NCBI GenBank assembly: GCA_044226045.1
Contig: JBGAHR010000018.1
Coordinates: forward strand, 1-64,000
Reading direction: 5' to 3'
Length of the DNA stretch: 64,000 nucleotides
Source: Endoryza sp044226045
GTDB taxonomy: Bacteria > Bacteroidota > Bacteroidia > Chitinophagales > Chitinophagaceae
Under the pieces are notes generated by a model, which was not told the DNA's origin, made no database searches, and worked only from the letters and a program-made list of their open reading frames with translations. Numbering within the stretch: the stretch's first letter is position 1; each line of letters starts with the position of its first letter. Below, in pieces: positions 1 to 9,900 of the stretch. Position numbers and translations under genes: made by a program.

Positions 1-463
1 AGACTCGTCTGAGGAAGATTCGAATAATTCGTGCAATTCGTGTTATATGAAACGATAAACTCACACTCGCCGAGTAATAGCAGTTTCTCCGGGACGAGTC
101 CTCCGCCTACGGCGGATAAGACTCGTCTGAGGAAGATTCGAATAATTCGTGCAATTCGTGTTATATGAAACGATAAACTCACACTCGCCGAGTAATAGCA
201 GTTTCTCCGGGACGAGTCCTCCGCCTACGGCGGATAAGACTCGTCTGAGAAACGTCAAACGATAAACTCGCACTCGCCGAGTAATAGTAGTTTCTCCGGG
301 ACGAGTCCTCCGCCTACGGCGGATAAGACTCGTCTGAGGAACGATAAACTCACACTCGCCGAGCAATAGCAGTTTCTCCGGGACGAGTCCTCCGCCTGCG
401 GCGGATAAGACTCGTCTGAGGAAGATTCGAATAATTCGTGCAATTCGTGTTATATGAAACGAT
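1..463. repeat. Tandem array of ~118-bp hairpin repeats
   Basis: Five units begin with AGACTCGTCTGAG at 1, 119, 237, 326 and 408. Units 1 and 2 are 118 bp and almost identical; units 3 (89 bp) and 4 (82 bp) lack most of a 35-bp block containing AATTCGTGCAATTCGTG; unit 5 is cut off after TGAAACGAT. Each full unit holds a strong stem-loop: GACGAGTC at 93-100 pairs with GACTCGTC at 120-127, with an inner CCGCC/GGCGG stem around a TAC loop. The array may extend left of the window. Short reading frames through it follow the repeat period and are not genes. Confidence 0.93.
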
Positions 464-522
464 TCCCTTGCCAGAATTTTCGTATCATTCTGGGCATTTT
501 CTTAAATTCATCCCTACAAACG

Positions 523-530
523 TAAATTTG
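523..530 (+). promoter_or_regulatory. Candidate -7 box of korA (TAAATTTG)
   Basis: TAAATTTG matches the Bacteroidota primary-sigma -7 consensus TAnnTTTG exactly and lies 23 bp before the korA start codon. The -33 element is weak (a T-run near 497-500). Inferred from consensus and position only. Confidence 0.5.
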
Positions 531-553
531 CCATATAAATACCCTTCGTTCCC

Positions 554-2410
554 ATGGCTCGTAAACAGGAAGTACTCAGCGATATCGTCATCAAGTTTGC
601 AGGAGATAGCGGCGACGGAATGCAGTTGACCGGTTCTCAATTCACCAATAGTACAGCGCTTTTAGGAATAGACCTGGCTACTTTCCCGGATTTTCCGGCG
701 GAGATCAGGGCGCCACAGGGAACACTGCCCGGCGTCAGCGGATACCAGCTTCGCTTTTCCAGCGACCGGGTTTATACACCGGGTGATGAATGTGACGTGC
801 TGGTTGCCATGAATGCGGCGGCCTTGAAAACAAACCTGAAAGCCCTGAAAAAAGGAGGAAAGATCATCGCCAATATCGATGGCTTCGATGCGAAAAACCT
901 ACGGCTGGCCAATTACCCCGATGGCGTAAATCCGCTGGAGAATGATAGTCTCGCAGGCTATGAAGTGATAAAAATGGACGTAACGAAAATGACGCGGGAA
1001 GCCCTGAAGGATATCACCATGGGGATGAAAGAAAAAGATCGCGCCAAGAATATGTTCGTACTGGGATTTCTGTACTGGATGTATAACCGTGATCTGGACA
1101 TGACAATCAAATTCCTCACCGATAAATTCAGCAAGAAACCGGAAATTCTCGACAGTAACATCAAAGCATTGCAGGCAGGGTATAACTATGGCGATACCAC
1201 CGAAACATTTACCACTACCTATAAAGTGGAAAAAGCCAAAATGGAACCGGGGGTTTATCGCAGCATAATGGGAAACCAGGCCCTCGCTTACGGTTTGATC
1301 GCGGCTTCGCAGAAAAGCGGCCTTCCGCTTTTCCTGGGATCTTACCCCATTACACCTGCCTCTGATATTTTGCACGAGCTGAGCCGACACAAATCATTTG
1401 GGGTAAAAACCTTCCAGGCAGAAGATGAGATTGCCGCCATCACCTCGGCTATAGGCGCGTCTTATGGCGGCGCACTGGCGGTCACTACCACTTCAGGTCC
1501 GGGGGTAGCCTTGAAAACAGAAGCCATGGGATTGGCAGTTATGATGGAAATTCCACTGGTAGTTGTAAATATTCAACGCGGTGGACCTTCAACCGGTCTC
1601 CCCACCAAAACAGAACAAAGCGACCTTCTTCAGGCATATTATGGAAGAAACGGAGAATGCCCGATGCCGGTAATCGCCTCTTCCACACCGAGCGACTGCT
1701 TTGAAGTAGCGATGGAAGCCTGCCGCATAGCCGTGCAGCACATGACACCGGTGATGTTGCTGAGCGACGGTTACATTGCCAATGGCGCTGAACCCTGGCG
1801 ATTCCCGAAAAGCGCCGACCTGCCTGAAATCAAAGTCAATTTCAAAAAAGGACTCGATGAAGGAGAAGAGAAACTCCTTCCCTATAAAAGAGATGAAAAA
1901 CTGGTAAGACCCTGGGCGATCCCGGGTACGCCCGGACTGGAACACCGTATTGGCGGTATCGAAAAACAGGATGTTACCGGTAATGTAAACTACGAACCGG
2001 AAAATCACCAGCACATGGTATTCACACGCCAGGCAAAAGTCGATAAGCTGGCTGATTATATTCCCGAACAAAAACTGGACAGCGGTCCCGAAAAAGGCAC
2101 ACTGCTGGTGGTTGGTTGGGGAAGTACTTATGGTGCTATCAAGAGTGCGGTTACAGAATTGCAGGCACAGGGATATTCAGTGAGTCATGCACACCTTCGC
2201 TATGTGAGGCCTTTCCCCAAGAACCTCGGAACAATCCTCCGGAATTTTGAGAAAGTACTGGTACCGGAAATCAACAATGGTCAGTTGGTGAAAATTCTGC
2301 GCGATCAATACCTGATCGACGCCAAAGGTTACAACAAGATCATGGGAGTGCCGATTACGAAAACAGAAATGGTATTAAAGATCAAGGAAATGCTGGGCGG
2401 CGCCAATTAA
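554..2410 (+). CDS. korA: 2-oxoacid:ferredoxin oxidoreductase, fused gamma-alpha subunit
   Basis: This 618-residue protein is the large subunit of a 2-oxoglutarate (or related 2-oxoacid) ferredoxin oxidoreductase, which makes acyl-CoA, CO2 and reduced ferredoxin in the cytoplasm. Residues ~10-190 form the gamma domain (FAGDSGDGMQLTG near the N-terminus). From ~235 follows the alpha, pyrimidine-binding domain, with GSYPITPASDI and TTTSGPGVALKTEA. The C-terminal third is the transketolase-C-like part. The ATG at 554 is the first in-frame start after a good -7 box. The thiamine-binding beta subunit, usually encoded directly downstream, is absent: the next gene is convergent. Substrate preference cannot be read from the sequence. 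Confidence 0.9.
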   Translation: MARKQEVLSDIVIKFAGDSGDGMQLTGSQFTNSTALLGIDLATFPDFPAEIRAPQGTLPGVSGYQLRFSSDRVYTPGDECDVLVAMNAAALKTNLKALKKGGKIIANIDGFDAKNLRLANYPDGVNPLENDSLAGYEVIKMDVTKMTREALKDITMGMKEKDRAKNMFVLGFLYWMYNRDLDMTIKFLTDKFSKKPEILDSNIKALQAGYNYGDTTETFTTTYKVEKAKMEPGVYRSIMGNQALAYGLIAASQKSGLPLFLGSYPITPASDILHELSRHKSFGVKTFQAEDEIAAITSAIGASYGGALAVTTTSGPGVALKTEAMGLAVMMEIPLVVVNIQRGGPSTGLPTKTEQSDLLQAYYGRNGECPMPVIASSTPSDCFEVAMEACRIAVQHMTPVMLLSDGYIANGAEPWRFPKSADLPEIKVNFKKGLDEGEEKLLPYKRDEKLVRPWAIPGTPGLEHRIGGIEKQDVTGNVNYEPENHQHMVFTRQAKVDKLADYIPEQKLDSGPEKGTLLVVGWGSTYGAIKSAVTELQAQGYSVSHAHLRYVRPFPKNLGTILRNFEKVLVPEINNGQLVKILRDQYLIDAKGYNKIMGVPITKTEMVLKIKEMLGGAN

Positions 2411-2427
2411 AGGCATTGATCAATACA

Positions 2428-3516
2428 TCACTGTTTTCGGGTAAGCCAGATTGTTTCTCCCCTTAATTCGCACCAGGCTCTTGTGTATTCTTTCTTTTCA
2501 TTGGGAATAAATACCAATTCCATTGACATGGAACTGAAATGATCTTCCGCATGGTATTGCAGGGAAAAGAATTCACTGAGATCAGGTGCATTGGCCCAGC
2601 GATAAACCAGCCTGTTATTTTCGAGGCTGATGGTAAGCATTCGACCTTTTTCATCTACATATAGCCCTTCATACTTGCTCCAGCGATTTCGGCGATCTTC
2701 TACTGCGGGAAGGAGGCAGGTAGACAGGCTGTCAATTTCCTTCACCAGGGCTCGTGTAAAATTCTCGGCGTATTTTTTACCTTTTTCTGCGGTTGCCAGT
2801 TTCGCGAAGCCAATAATTCCGGAAGGATTGTACTTGCCACCTGCCAGCGGTAAGGGCGTCAGTGGCCCGGGTTGCCCATAGTTGCTGGTATCATCGACTG
2901 CTTTCGACATATCCGTCAAATCCTTTCGCATGTGCAGGATATTGGAACTTTCCATCTCATCCGCATGACCGCCTGTTTCCTTTTCCCGGATTGATTCCTC
3001 GGCCGCAACAAAATTCGCCCGGTCATAGTCGCTGTAATGCAGCAGGATGCCTTCTTTTTTCAGAATAGCCGCACAGGTTTGCAACACTGGTGTGGTGCTA
3101 ACCCCAATGTTTATGATGTAAAATCTTCGGGGTCCATAAGACGATAAAGTTCTAATAACCTGTAGCAAAGCGTCCCTGCTGGAGGAATAATAGGTGCTGG
3201 TAGAGCCGGGATACTTAATAAACGCCGGGTAAAATCCATAGGAGAAAGTAGGCGCAATCACCAGTTTCCGCCGGGTGGCAACCTGGTTTCTGAAATATTC
3301 AGCCTGGATAAAATCCGTTGATAATGGCAGGTGAGGGCCATGCTCTTTGGCCGCGGCTCCAAGGGGAATGACCACCACCGTAGCGGGATTTAATATCTCC
3401 GAAGCTGTTGTCCAACTGATGTTCTGCAAATACACAGATTTATTGGACGGGTTGTCTGGTTGGGCCCAAATCGCAGTATTGGCTAACAGCAATACTAAGG
3501 AGATGATATTTTTCAT
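2428..3516 (-). CDS. Secreted creatininase-family protein with altered metal site
   Basis: The protein is 362 residues from the ATG at 3516, which opens a clear signal peptide (MKNIISLVLLLANTAIWAQ); longer starts would precede it with an implausible leader. Residues ~48-70 carry the family signature KEHGPHLPLSTD, and ~200 carries GHADEMESS, like the HAGxxETS motif. Two canonical metal ligands are changed: the Glu two places before the first His is Lys57, and the usual NGHGGN loop reads NIGVST. A C-terminal ~90-residue beta-rich extension resembles those fused to secreted serine hydrolases. Creatininase-family enzymes hydrolyse cyclic amides; whether this one still does is doubtful. The gene converges on korA 17 bp away. 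Confidence 0.75.
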   Translation of the reverse strand: MKNIISLVLLLANTAIWAQPDNPSNKSVYLQNISWTTASEILNPATVVVIPLGAAAKEHGPHLPLSTDFIQAEYFRNQVATRRKLVIAPTFSYGFYPAFIKYPGSTSTYYSSSRDALLQVIRTLSSYGPRRFYIINIGVSTTPVLQTCAAILKKEGILLHYSDYDRANFVAAEESIREKETGGHADEMESSNILHMRKDLTDMSKAVDDTSNYGQPGPLTPLPLAGGKYNPSGIIGFAKLATAEKGKKYAENFTRALVKEIDSLSTCLLPAVEDRRNRWSKYEGLYVDEKGRMLTISLENNRLVYRWANAPDLSEFFSLQYHAEDHFSSMSMELVFIPNEKKEYTRAWCELRGETIWLTRKQ

Positions 3517-3622
3517 TGTCAAACAATTTACGATGTACTGCCAAGGCGCCATACCGGGAATGCAGTAAGCTTTAACAGACAACAGGCGATACAAAATGTA
3601 AAGTCATCATTTACCTGACGAG

Positions 3623-4081
3623 TTATTTGAAAATTCTCGTATCGAAAATAAATTTTTCTACAGATACTATTTTAATGTTCCGGAATTCCGGGTGATTCGG
3701 ATTGATCAGTAAATTGAATTCTCCCTGAACAACTGAAGAAGGTACTTGTAACACACAACATTTGTTGGCGGCGATAAATTGGTTGCCGACGGATTGTGTT
3801 GTAACCGGATGGGGAAATGAATTCCAATCGGCCGGCAATTCCGTTGCTGTCAGTTTCTTCAGGGAGATATCATCAGGGATATGAATGGCAACCATCATGC
3901 AGTCTGCAGGCAAAGTAGCCAGCGTTAAATGCACCGCAACTTCCGCCATTGCAAGAGATCGATTGGTAGCGAGATATAGAATTTCCACACCTGCAGAATT
4001 CCACCTCGCTCCTTTCAGGGCAGCTCCTTTGCCCGACAATGTAGAGGCATAGATTTTCCTCGACAGTCGAAACGCTTCCAT
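3623..4081 (-). CDS. RES-domain toxin
   Basis: This 152-residue protein has the RES-family pattern: GARWNSAG (Arg26), LYLAT (Tyr36), AMAEV (Glu47), and a C-terminal VPSSVV..EFNLLINPNHPEF block with the conserved Ser. RES toxins of characterised RES/Xre pairs degrade NAD+ and arrest growth. Its start codon overlaps the stop of the upstream antitoxin gene as TAATG, so the two are translationally coupled, antitoxin first. All three signature residue types (Arg, Glu, Ser) are visible and the length is normal, so it looks intact. Confidence 0.88.
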   Translation of the reverse strand: MEAFRLSRKIYASTLSGKGAALKGARWNSAGVEILYLATNRSLAMAEVAVHLTLATLPADCMMVAIHIPDDISLKKLTATELPADWNSFPHPVTTQSVGNQFIAANKCCVLQVPSSVVQGEFNLLINPNHPEFRNIKIVSVEKFIFDTRIFK

Positions 4082-4599
4082 TATAAAAGAATTCCGTAGT
4101 TTATTCTTGTTAATTCACCCAATACCAACTCCTTGCCATATGAATCTTTCAATAATTCCATCGGTTTTAAATTCCCTAAGGAGAAATTGGGCGTTTCAAG
4201 CCAAAGCCTGAACTTTCCCATCTCTCCAAATACATCGATCCCCATATTTGTTACTTCTGCCATTTCTATGATCTTTTCTGATTGTAATGGTTTGAAACTT
4301 TTTGAAGTCTGCTTGTACCGCTGCAGCGATTTGGTTGAAATATCAAGGTATTTTGCCCAGTCTTCCTCGGTCAAAGGAGTAAGATTTTGAATTAAATTAA
4401 AAAGGGGGTAAGTCACTCCTTGCCTGATTACCAGCATCATCAGCATCTTATCCGACAAGAATTCAGCATAAGTAATTTTTCCTTTTTTAGAAATCAATTT
4501 TTTGTCAAAGCCTGACCGCTTTACAATACTTGATATTTCCTTGTCAAGCCTGGTTGCGATATTCAAAGGTATTGATGACATGGAGTTTAATTTGGACAA
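4081..4599 (-). CDS. Xre/ParS-type antitoxin of the RES toxin
   Basis: This 172-residue protein matches the antitoxins paired with RES toxins. The middle part is the Xre-like HTH region (LTEEDWAKYLDISTKSLQRY), and the C-terminal DUF2384 toxin-binding domain reads DVFGEMGKFRLWLETPNFSLG ... PMELLKDSYG. In known systems the C-terminus plugs the toxin's NAD+ site and the HTH represses the operon. Met1 at 4599 was kept; Met7 is an alternative start. The first gene of a two-gene operon; the 110 bp between it and the HD-PycTM gene hold no obvious terminator. Confidence 0.87.
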   Translation of the reverse strand: MSKLNSMSSIPLNIATRLDKEISSIVKRSGFDKKLISKKGKITYAEFLSDKMLMMLVIRQGVTYPLFNLIQNLTPLTEEDWAKYLDISTKSLQRYKQTSKSFKPLQSEKIIEMAEVTNMGIDVFGEMGKFRLWLETPNFSLGNLKPMELLKDSYGKELVLGELTRINYGILL

Positions 4600-4709
4600 T
4601 TGTCTTCAAATTTGAGACATTTTTCTTTAAATGAAAGAGGAAATCACTTCGCCTGAACGTGACAGGATTCGGGCAATACAGTGAAGGGAGTTGAGTGTGG
4701 ATCCCTCAG

Positions 4710-5984
4710 TTATTCTGCTGCAACGATAAACGCAATGATAAAGGCCAGCATAGCCAGCACCAGTCCAAACATGAAGATATTATAGGACAACCGGAGGAAT
4801 TTGTATTTGCGTGCCAGCACTTTTCCCAAATAGTAAATGTCTTTGATCATGCTTCCGTACAAATATTCCCGGTCGTTCATCATTTCCTTCATCGCCCACT
4901 CATAGTCTGGCAATTCCATTTTAAAGAAATTACCAAAGAACAGCAGGTTGACTCTTTTCTGTTCAATATCCTCATGATTGAACGTGCCCTTGTTTACATT
5001 AGGGCGTGTAGCGAGTATCGCAAAAACGATGGCTGTCAGGGAAACCACACACAAAATGATGGTTGGGATAATGAATTGCGGATAGTATTGCAGTTTGCTG
5101 AACAGTACCGACACCATGATGGACAGTACAATCGTGTTCACCGAAATCATGATATTCGCTTTACTGTCTGCCATCTGGCTCAGGCTAACGTGATTGTCGC
5201 TCATGATCCGGAACATGGTACCGATGCCCCGGTCGGTTCTGTTCTCTTTTTCCTTTTCCCTTTTTAATTTATCAAGTTCTTTCCGGGTTTTTTCTTCCAG
5301 TGGTTTTTCTTCTGTTTCCTGGATTTTTACGGAAGGAGCGCCGCCTTTACCGGACTGTGTTTCTTCCGCTTCGGCTTTCCCATTCTTCTGTTCTTCTTTT
5401 GCGAGTAATTCCTTTAAATGCTGTTGTTTGATCGGGTTGAGATAGGTGAGGGCATAGTCTGTGAAATACTGGTGATCCTGCAGGAACTGGATATTCGTCT
5501 TTCTCCAGGATTTTTTACTGATGGTATCATCACCCATTTCATTGAGTTCCTTTCGGAGTAGCTTCGATTCATCTAAAAAATTATCAGAACCGAGGTGAGC
5601 GAGGTCGGCATCACACAGGATTTGCTCTATCAGAGAATGGGGTGATTGTGGCATTCGGGTGGCCTCGATGCAATTCACCACTTTGGCCAGTATATCGGCA
5701 CTTACACCCTGCCCCTCGAGAAAATTGCGGGCAATTCTCTTACTCTCCTCTTCGTGGGAGGTCGAAAACCCCTGGCTATAGCCGGTGTCATGAAACCAGG
5801 CAGCTAATAACAGGGAAGTCCGGTCTTCTTCATTGAGTTGGTAATAGTCAGCCATCTCCCGGGAAGCCTTTACCACCGATTCGGTATGGTAAATACTATG
5901 AAAAGAGTATGACTTGTCAATCCGGCTGGAGAAGATCCTCCGGGCAAATTGTTCCGCATTTTGTAACAAAAGATTGCTGTCCAT
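4710..5984 (-). CDS. HD-domain protein fused to Pycsar-type (PycTM) membrane effector domain
   Basis: The protein is 424 residues from the ATG at 5984 (MDSNLLLQNAEQFARRI). A longer frame to 6071 would overlap the divergent gene. Residues ~25-190 are an HD phosphohydrolase domain (SIYHTESV, AAWFHDTGYS, CDADLAHLG). A charged coiled-coil linker (~200-260) follows. The C-terminal ~165 residues match the PycTM/DUF5706 family: MSDNHVSLSQMADSKANIMI, two hydrophobic segments (VNTIVLSIMVSVLFS; FIIPTIILCVVSLTAIVFAI), DREYLYGSMIKDIYYLGKVL, and a final pair-forming segment. In Pycsar anti-phage systems PycTM effectors disrupt the inner membrane after sensing cCMP or cUMP. No cyclase gene is adjacent. The domain call is good; a defence role is inferred. 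Confidence 0.82.
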   Translation of the reverse strand: MDSNLLLQNAEQFARRIFSSRIDKSYSFHSIYHTESVVKASREMADYYQLNEEDRTSLLLAAWFHDTGYSQGFSTSHEEESKRIARNFLEGQGVSADILAKVVNCIEATRMPQSPHSLIEQILCDADLAHLGSDNFLDESKLLRKELNEMGDDTISKKSWRKTNIQFLQDHQYFTDYALTYLNPIKQQHLKELLAKEEQKNGKAEAEETQSGKGGAPSVKIQETEEKPLEEKTRKELDKLKREKEKENRTDRGIGTMFRIMSDNHVSLSQMADSKANIMISVNTIVLSIMVSVLFSKLQYYPQFIIPTIILCVVSLTAIVFAILATRPNVNKGTFNHEDIEQKRVNLLFFGNFFKMELPDYEWAMKEMMNDREYLYGSMIKDIYYLGKVLARKYKFLRLSYNIFMFGLVLAMLAFIIAFIVAAE

Positions 5985-6045
5985 TCCCAAACTTTGATTC
6001 CCGAAATTAGCGAATATAAAAGATTGTAACTTGAGGTTCTTGGCA

Positions 6046-6900
6046 ATGACAAAAGCATTTTCAACCAGCATACTGATTTTCGCGACCGCCCTGTTGCCGG
6101 GCGCCTGCGGAAAAATCGCCGGAAACTCTATTGTTCCCGCACCCCAAGGATATGTGGTGAATCGTCATGATCAGACCATGTTGAAGAGGCCGCTCCGTGA
6201 AATTTCGGGAATAGACTATTTGTCGGCGGATGAACTCGTTGCGATCAATGATGAAGTGGGAAAATTATTTTTTCTCAATCCGTCAACCGGGAAATACAGG
6301 GAGGCAGAGTTTGGAAAAAAAGGGGATTACGAGGATGTGGTGAAAGTGAACGGCAGCTTTTTTGTGCTAGCCAGCAAAGGCGATTTGTTTGAAGTAGACG
6401 CCAGCACCCTGAAATTGATCGCTACTTACCCGGGCCGGTTCAACAAGTTTATGGAATTTGAAAGCCTTTGCTTTGACCGGCCCAATAATCAGTTGCTGCT
6501 CATCTGCAAGGAATGCGGCAAGAATGAGGAAAGAGTCGCGGCCTGGCGCTTTGACCTTTCTACCCATGAATTTGTTCGGGATACTTATTTCGAAATTCCC
6601 TGGAAAGACATCCGCCGATTGGCAAAAAACAATGCCATCGAATGTAAACCTTCTGCCGCTGCCATCAACCCGGTGAACGGCAAATTGTATATTATCGCGT
6701 CATTGGGAAAAGTGCTGTTGCAATGTACACCAGACGGTAAACTGGAGGCGGTTTATGGCCTGAATCCGGATCATTTTCCCCAGCCGGAAGGACTCACATT
6801 TTCACCTGCCGGTGATATGTACATATCAAATGAGGGAATCCAGGGAAAAGCGACTTTGCTGCGATTTGTTTTTGACCCAAAGAAAATAACAGGATACTAA
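6046..6900 (+). CDS. SdiA-regulated-type beta-propeller lipoprotein
   Basis: This 284-residue protein starts at the ATG at 6046 with a lipoprotein signal ending in LPGAC. The body reads as a six-bladed propeller of the SdiA-regulated family: REISGIDYLSADELVAINDE, FESLCFDRPNNQLLLICKE, SAAAINPVNGKLYIIAS and FPQPEGLTFSPAGDMYISNEG are successive blade strands with the family's EG/ES motifs. Such proteins are secreted or surface anchored; their substrate is unknown. It is divergent from the HD-PycTM gene (62 bp between starts) and 80 bp upstream of the next gene on the same strand. Confidence 0.75.
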   Translation: MTKAFSTSILIFATALLPGACGKIAGNSIVPAPQGYVVNRHDQTMLKRPLREISGIDYLSADELVAINDEVGKLFFLNPSTGKYREAEFGKKGDYEDVVKVNGSFFVLASKGDLFEVDASTLKLIATYPGRFNKFMEFESLCFDRPNNQLLLICKECGKNEERVAAWRFDLSTHEFVRDTYFEIPWKDIRRLAKNNAIECKPSAAAINPVNGKLYIIASLGKVLLQCTPDGKLEAVYGLNPDHFPQPEGLTFSPAGDMYISNEGIQGKATLLRFVFDPKKITGY

Positions 6901-6979
6901 ATACATCAATTATTCGCAAAAAGGTAAACTTTTCGGGCACCGGGAGAGCTATCTTGCATTTATATTCAACTGCTAAAAA

Positions 6980-9900
6980 ATGAGAAAGGCCATCTTCCTA
7001 CTGGTTTTGACATGGATTTGTTTATCAGCCATGTCTCAAAGCAGGGTCGTCGAGCGAATCTGGCTGGTAGGTGATGCCGGAAAGTTGAAGAATGGAGAAA
7101 ATGCTCAACTCGAACTGATCCGGAAAACCCAAAAGCTGGATGACCATACCACGGTGCTTTTTCTGGGAGATAATATCTACCAGACGGGTTTGCCCGATTC
7201 GCTCTCCCGCACCTATGCTGCAAAAAAGAAGATCATTGATATTCAGATCGACCTGGTGAAAGGCACGGCTGCCAGGGGATTTATCATTCCGGGTAACCAC
7301 GACTGGCTGGAGGGAAGAAGCAAAGGATGGGAACAGATCAAGCACCAGTCGAATTATGTGAATGCACTCGCTTTGCCCAATGTTCAATTCCTTCCGGAAG
7401 ACGGATGTCCCGGACCGGTAGAAGTAAAACTCGCGGAAAATGTTTTACTGGTGGTCATGGATTCTCAATGGTGGCTTCAACAAAATGAAAGACCCGGAGA
7501 AAGTTCCGATTGTGAATGCAAAACAGAAGACGAAGTATTAACCCGTCTCAACGATATTGTTTACCGCAATCGGGACAAGATCCTGATTTTCGCTGCGCAC
7601 CATCCCTTTAAAACAAAAGGCCCCCATGGGGGCTATTTCACTTTTAAACAGCACCTGTTTCCACTGACAGACGTAAACGAAAAACTATACATACCCTTCC
7701 CGGTCATTGGTTCCGTTTATCCTGTTCTTCGCGCTACTTTCGGTCATATCCAGGACGTCAAACACCCCGAATACAAGGATATGATCACAAAGATCGAAGA
7801 GGTACTGGCACGTCATCCCTATTGCATTCGGGTGTCGGGACATGAGCATACCCTCCAGTACATTCAGTCTGATGGAAATGATTATATCGTCAGTGGTGCG
7901 GGTTCAAAAACCAGCCAGGTTAAGTATGGCAGAGAAACCCGTTATGCATCGGAAGGACCAGGTGTTGCCTTGCTGGAAATCAGGGACGACCAGTCGGTCG
8001 AACTATCATTCTATACAACGAAACAGGGACTCACGCCTTCATACGATACACTACTTCGAAAATTCGTTCCGGTAGACCTGGCAAAAGAAAGAGTAACGAT
8101 TCCCGTTTTGCCCGACTCTGCGAAAGCAACAGCAGCTGCGGGGTTCAAAGCAGGCAAATTGAAACAGTTTTTCTGGGGATCCAATTACCGCAATGAATGG
8201 GCGACGGAAGTGAAAGTGCCTGTATTCGACATTGGTAAAGTAAAAGGAGGGCTAAAGACCGTATCAAGGGGTGGCAGACTTCAATCTATGTCTCTCCGGC
8301 TGGAAGATTCTGCCGGATTTCAATATGTTTTAAGAAGCGTGGAGAAATATCCGGAACGAGTGCTTCCCGAAGAATTTCGGCAGACCTTTATCAAAGACGC
8401 ATTGGTGGATGCGATATCCTCCTCTTATCCTTATGCAGCGCTCTCTGTTCCGATCATGGCCACAGCGGCGGGAATTCCGCATGCAAATCCCAAACTCTAT
8501 TATGTAACAGATGATCCTCGCTTTGGAGTTTTCAAGAGTGATTTTGCCAACGGCCTTTACATCTTCGAAGAAAGAGAGCCGGGTGGTATCAAAAAGACCT
8601 ATAGCACGCCAAAAGTATTAGAGGAGCTCCAGGAAGATAACGATAACCGGATCGATGACCATGAGGTTTTGCAGGCAAGATTGCTGGATATGTTCATGAT
8701 GGACTTCGACCGTCATGAAGACCAATGGCGCTGGGGAAGAACAGACAATGGAAAAGGGAAGACTTACTACGCCATTCCGCGAGATCGTGATCAGCCTTTC
8801 TTTATCAACAGAGGAGTACTTCCGCGTATCATCAGTCGCAACTGGCTGCAACCAAGATTCCAGGGATTTCGGGTGCAGGCGCGCGATATCGCCACCTTCA
8901 ATTTCAATGGACGCTACTTCGACAGGCTATTCCTCAACCGGCTGTCGAGGGAAGAATGGGAGAGGGCTACAGATGCCTTTATTCCTTTGATGACCGATTC
9001 CGTCATCAATGCCGCTCTTCAACAACAACCGGTAGAACTTCAAAAGTATTCAGTTGATTTTATCACTTCTGTTTTGAAGAAACGCAGAAATTTTCTGAAA
9101 GGAGATGTGATGAAGTACTATGCTTTTCTCGCAAAGGAGGTGGATATCTATGGCAGCGACAAAAAGGAATGGTTCGACATTACCCGAAACCAGGATGGTT
9201 CGGTAAAAGTGTCCATGTATAAAATGGATAAGGATGGAAAAAAGGGTAAGCCGATTTACGAAAGACTTTTCTCTAAGAAAGAGACAAATGAAATAAGAAT
9301 TTGGGCAATGGGTGGTGATGACCACTTCGAATTTCTGGGCAATACCCGACATAGCATACTCGTCCGCGTGATCGGTGGCCCGGGAGATGATGAAACAACT
9401 GTTCATTCCAACAGTCCGGCTTTCAAGACAAGGATATACGATCTCTCAACCGAGAAAAATACCATACAAGGAGAAGGACGCTGGCTCGACCGTTCCAGTG
9501 ATAACCCCGAAGTTCACCATGTCGATCGCCGGGCTTACAAGTACAATATCTGGATGCCCCTGTTATCTGTTACCTATAATCTCGATGATGGAATTTTCCT
9601 GGGAGCCGGGGTAAAATATACCGGTCATGGCTTTAGAAAAGACCCTTATAAGGTTGTTCACCAGTTGAAAGCCAGCTATGCCTTTGCAACGGGGGCTTAC
9701 AATTTTAAATATGATATGCATGCTGTGGATGCGCTGGGTGCTCTTGACCTGGTTGCCCATGCGAATATTCGCGCACCGAATAATACCAGTAACTTTTTTG
9801 GAATCGGAAATGAAACCATTTTCGATAAGTCGAATGGAAAAAGAATAAAATACTATCGCTCGAGGTATAATATCATTGAAGGAGGATTGTTGCTGAAATA

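Noticed and set aside
61..443. Overlapping minus-strand reading frames in the left-edge array
   Set aside because: They repeat with the 118-bp DNA period and use Arg/Pro low complexity; the hairpin repeat explains them.
1..463. CRISPR array
   Set aside because: Units are 82-118 bp, directly contiguous, with no unique spacers and no cas genes in the window.
3623..6900. A complete Pycsar system
   Set aside because: No nucleotide cyclase gene is present next to the PycTM-type effector; only the orphan effector fusion can be supported.
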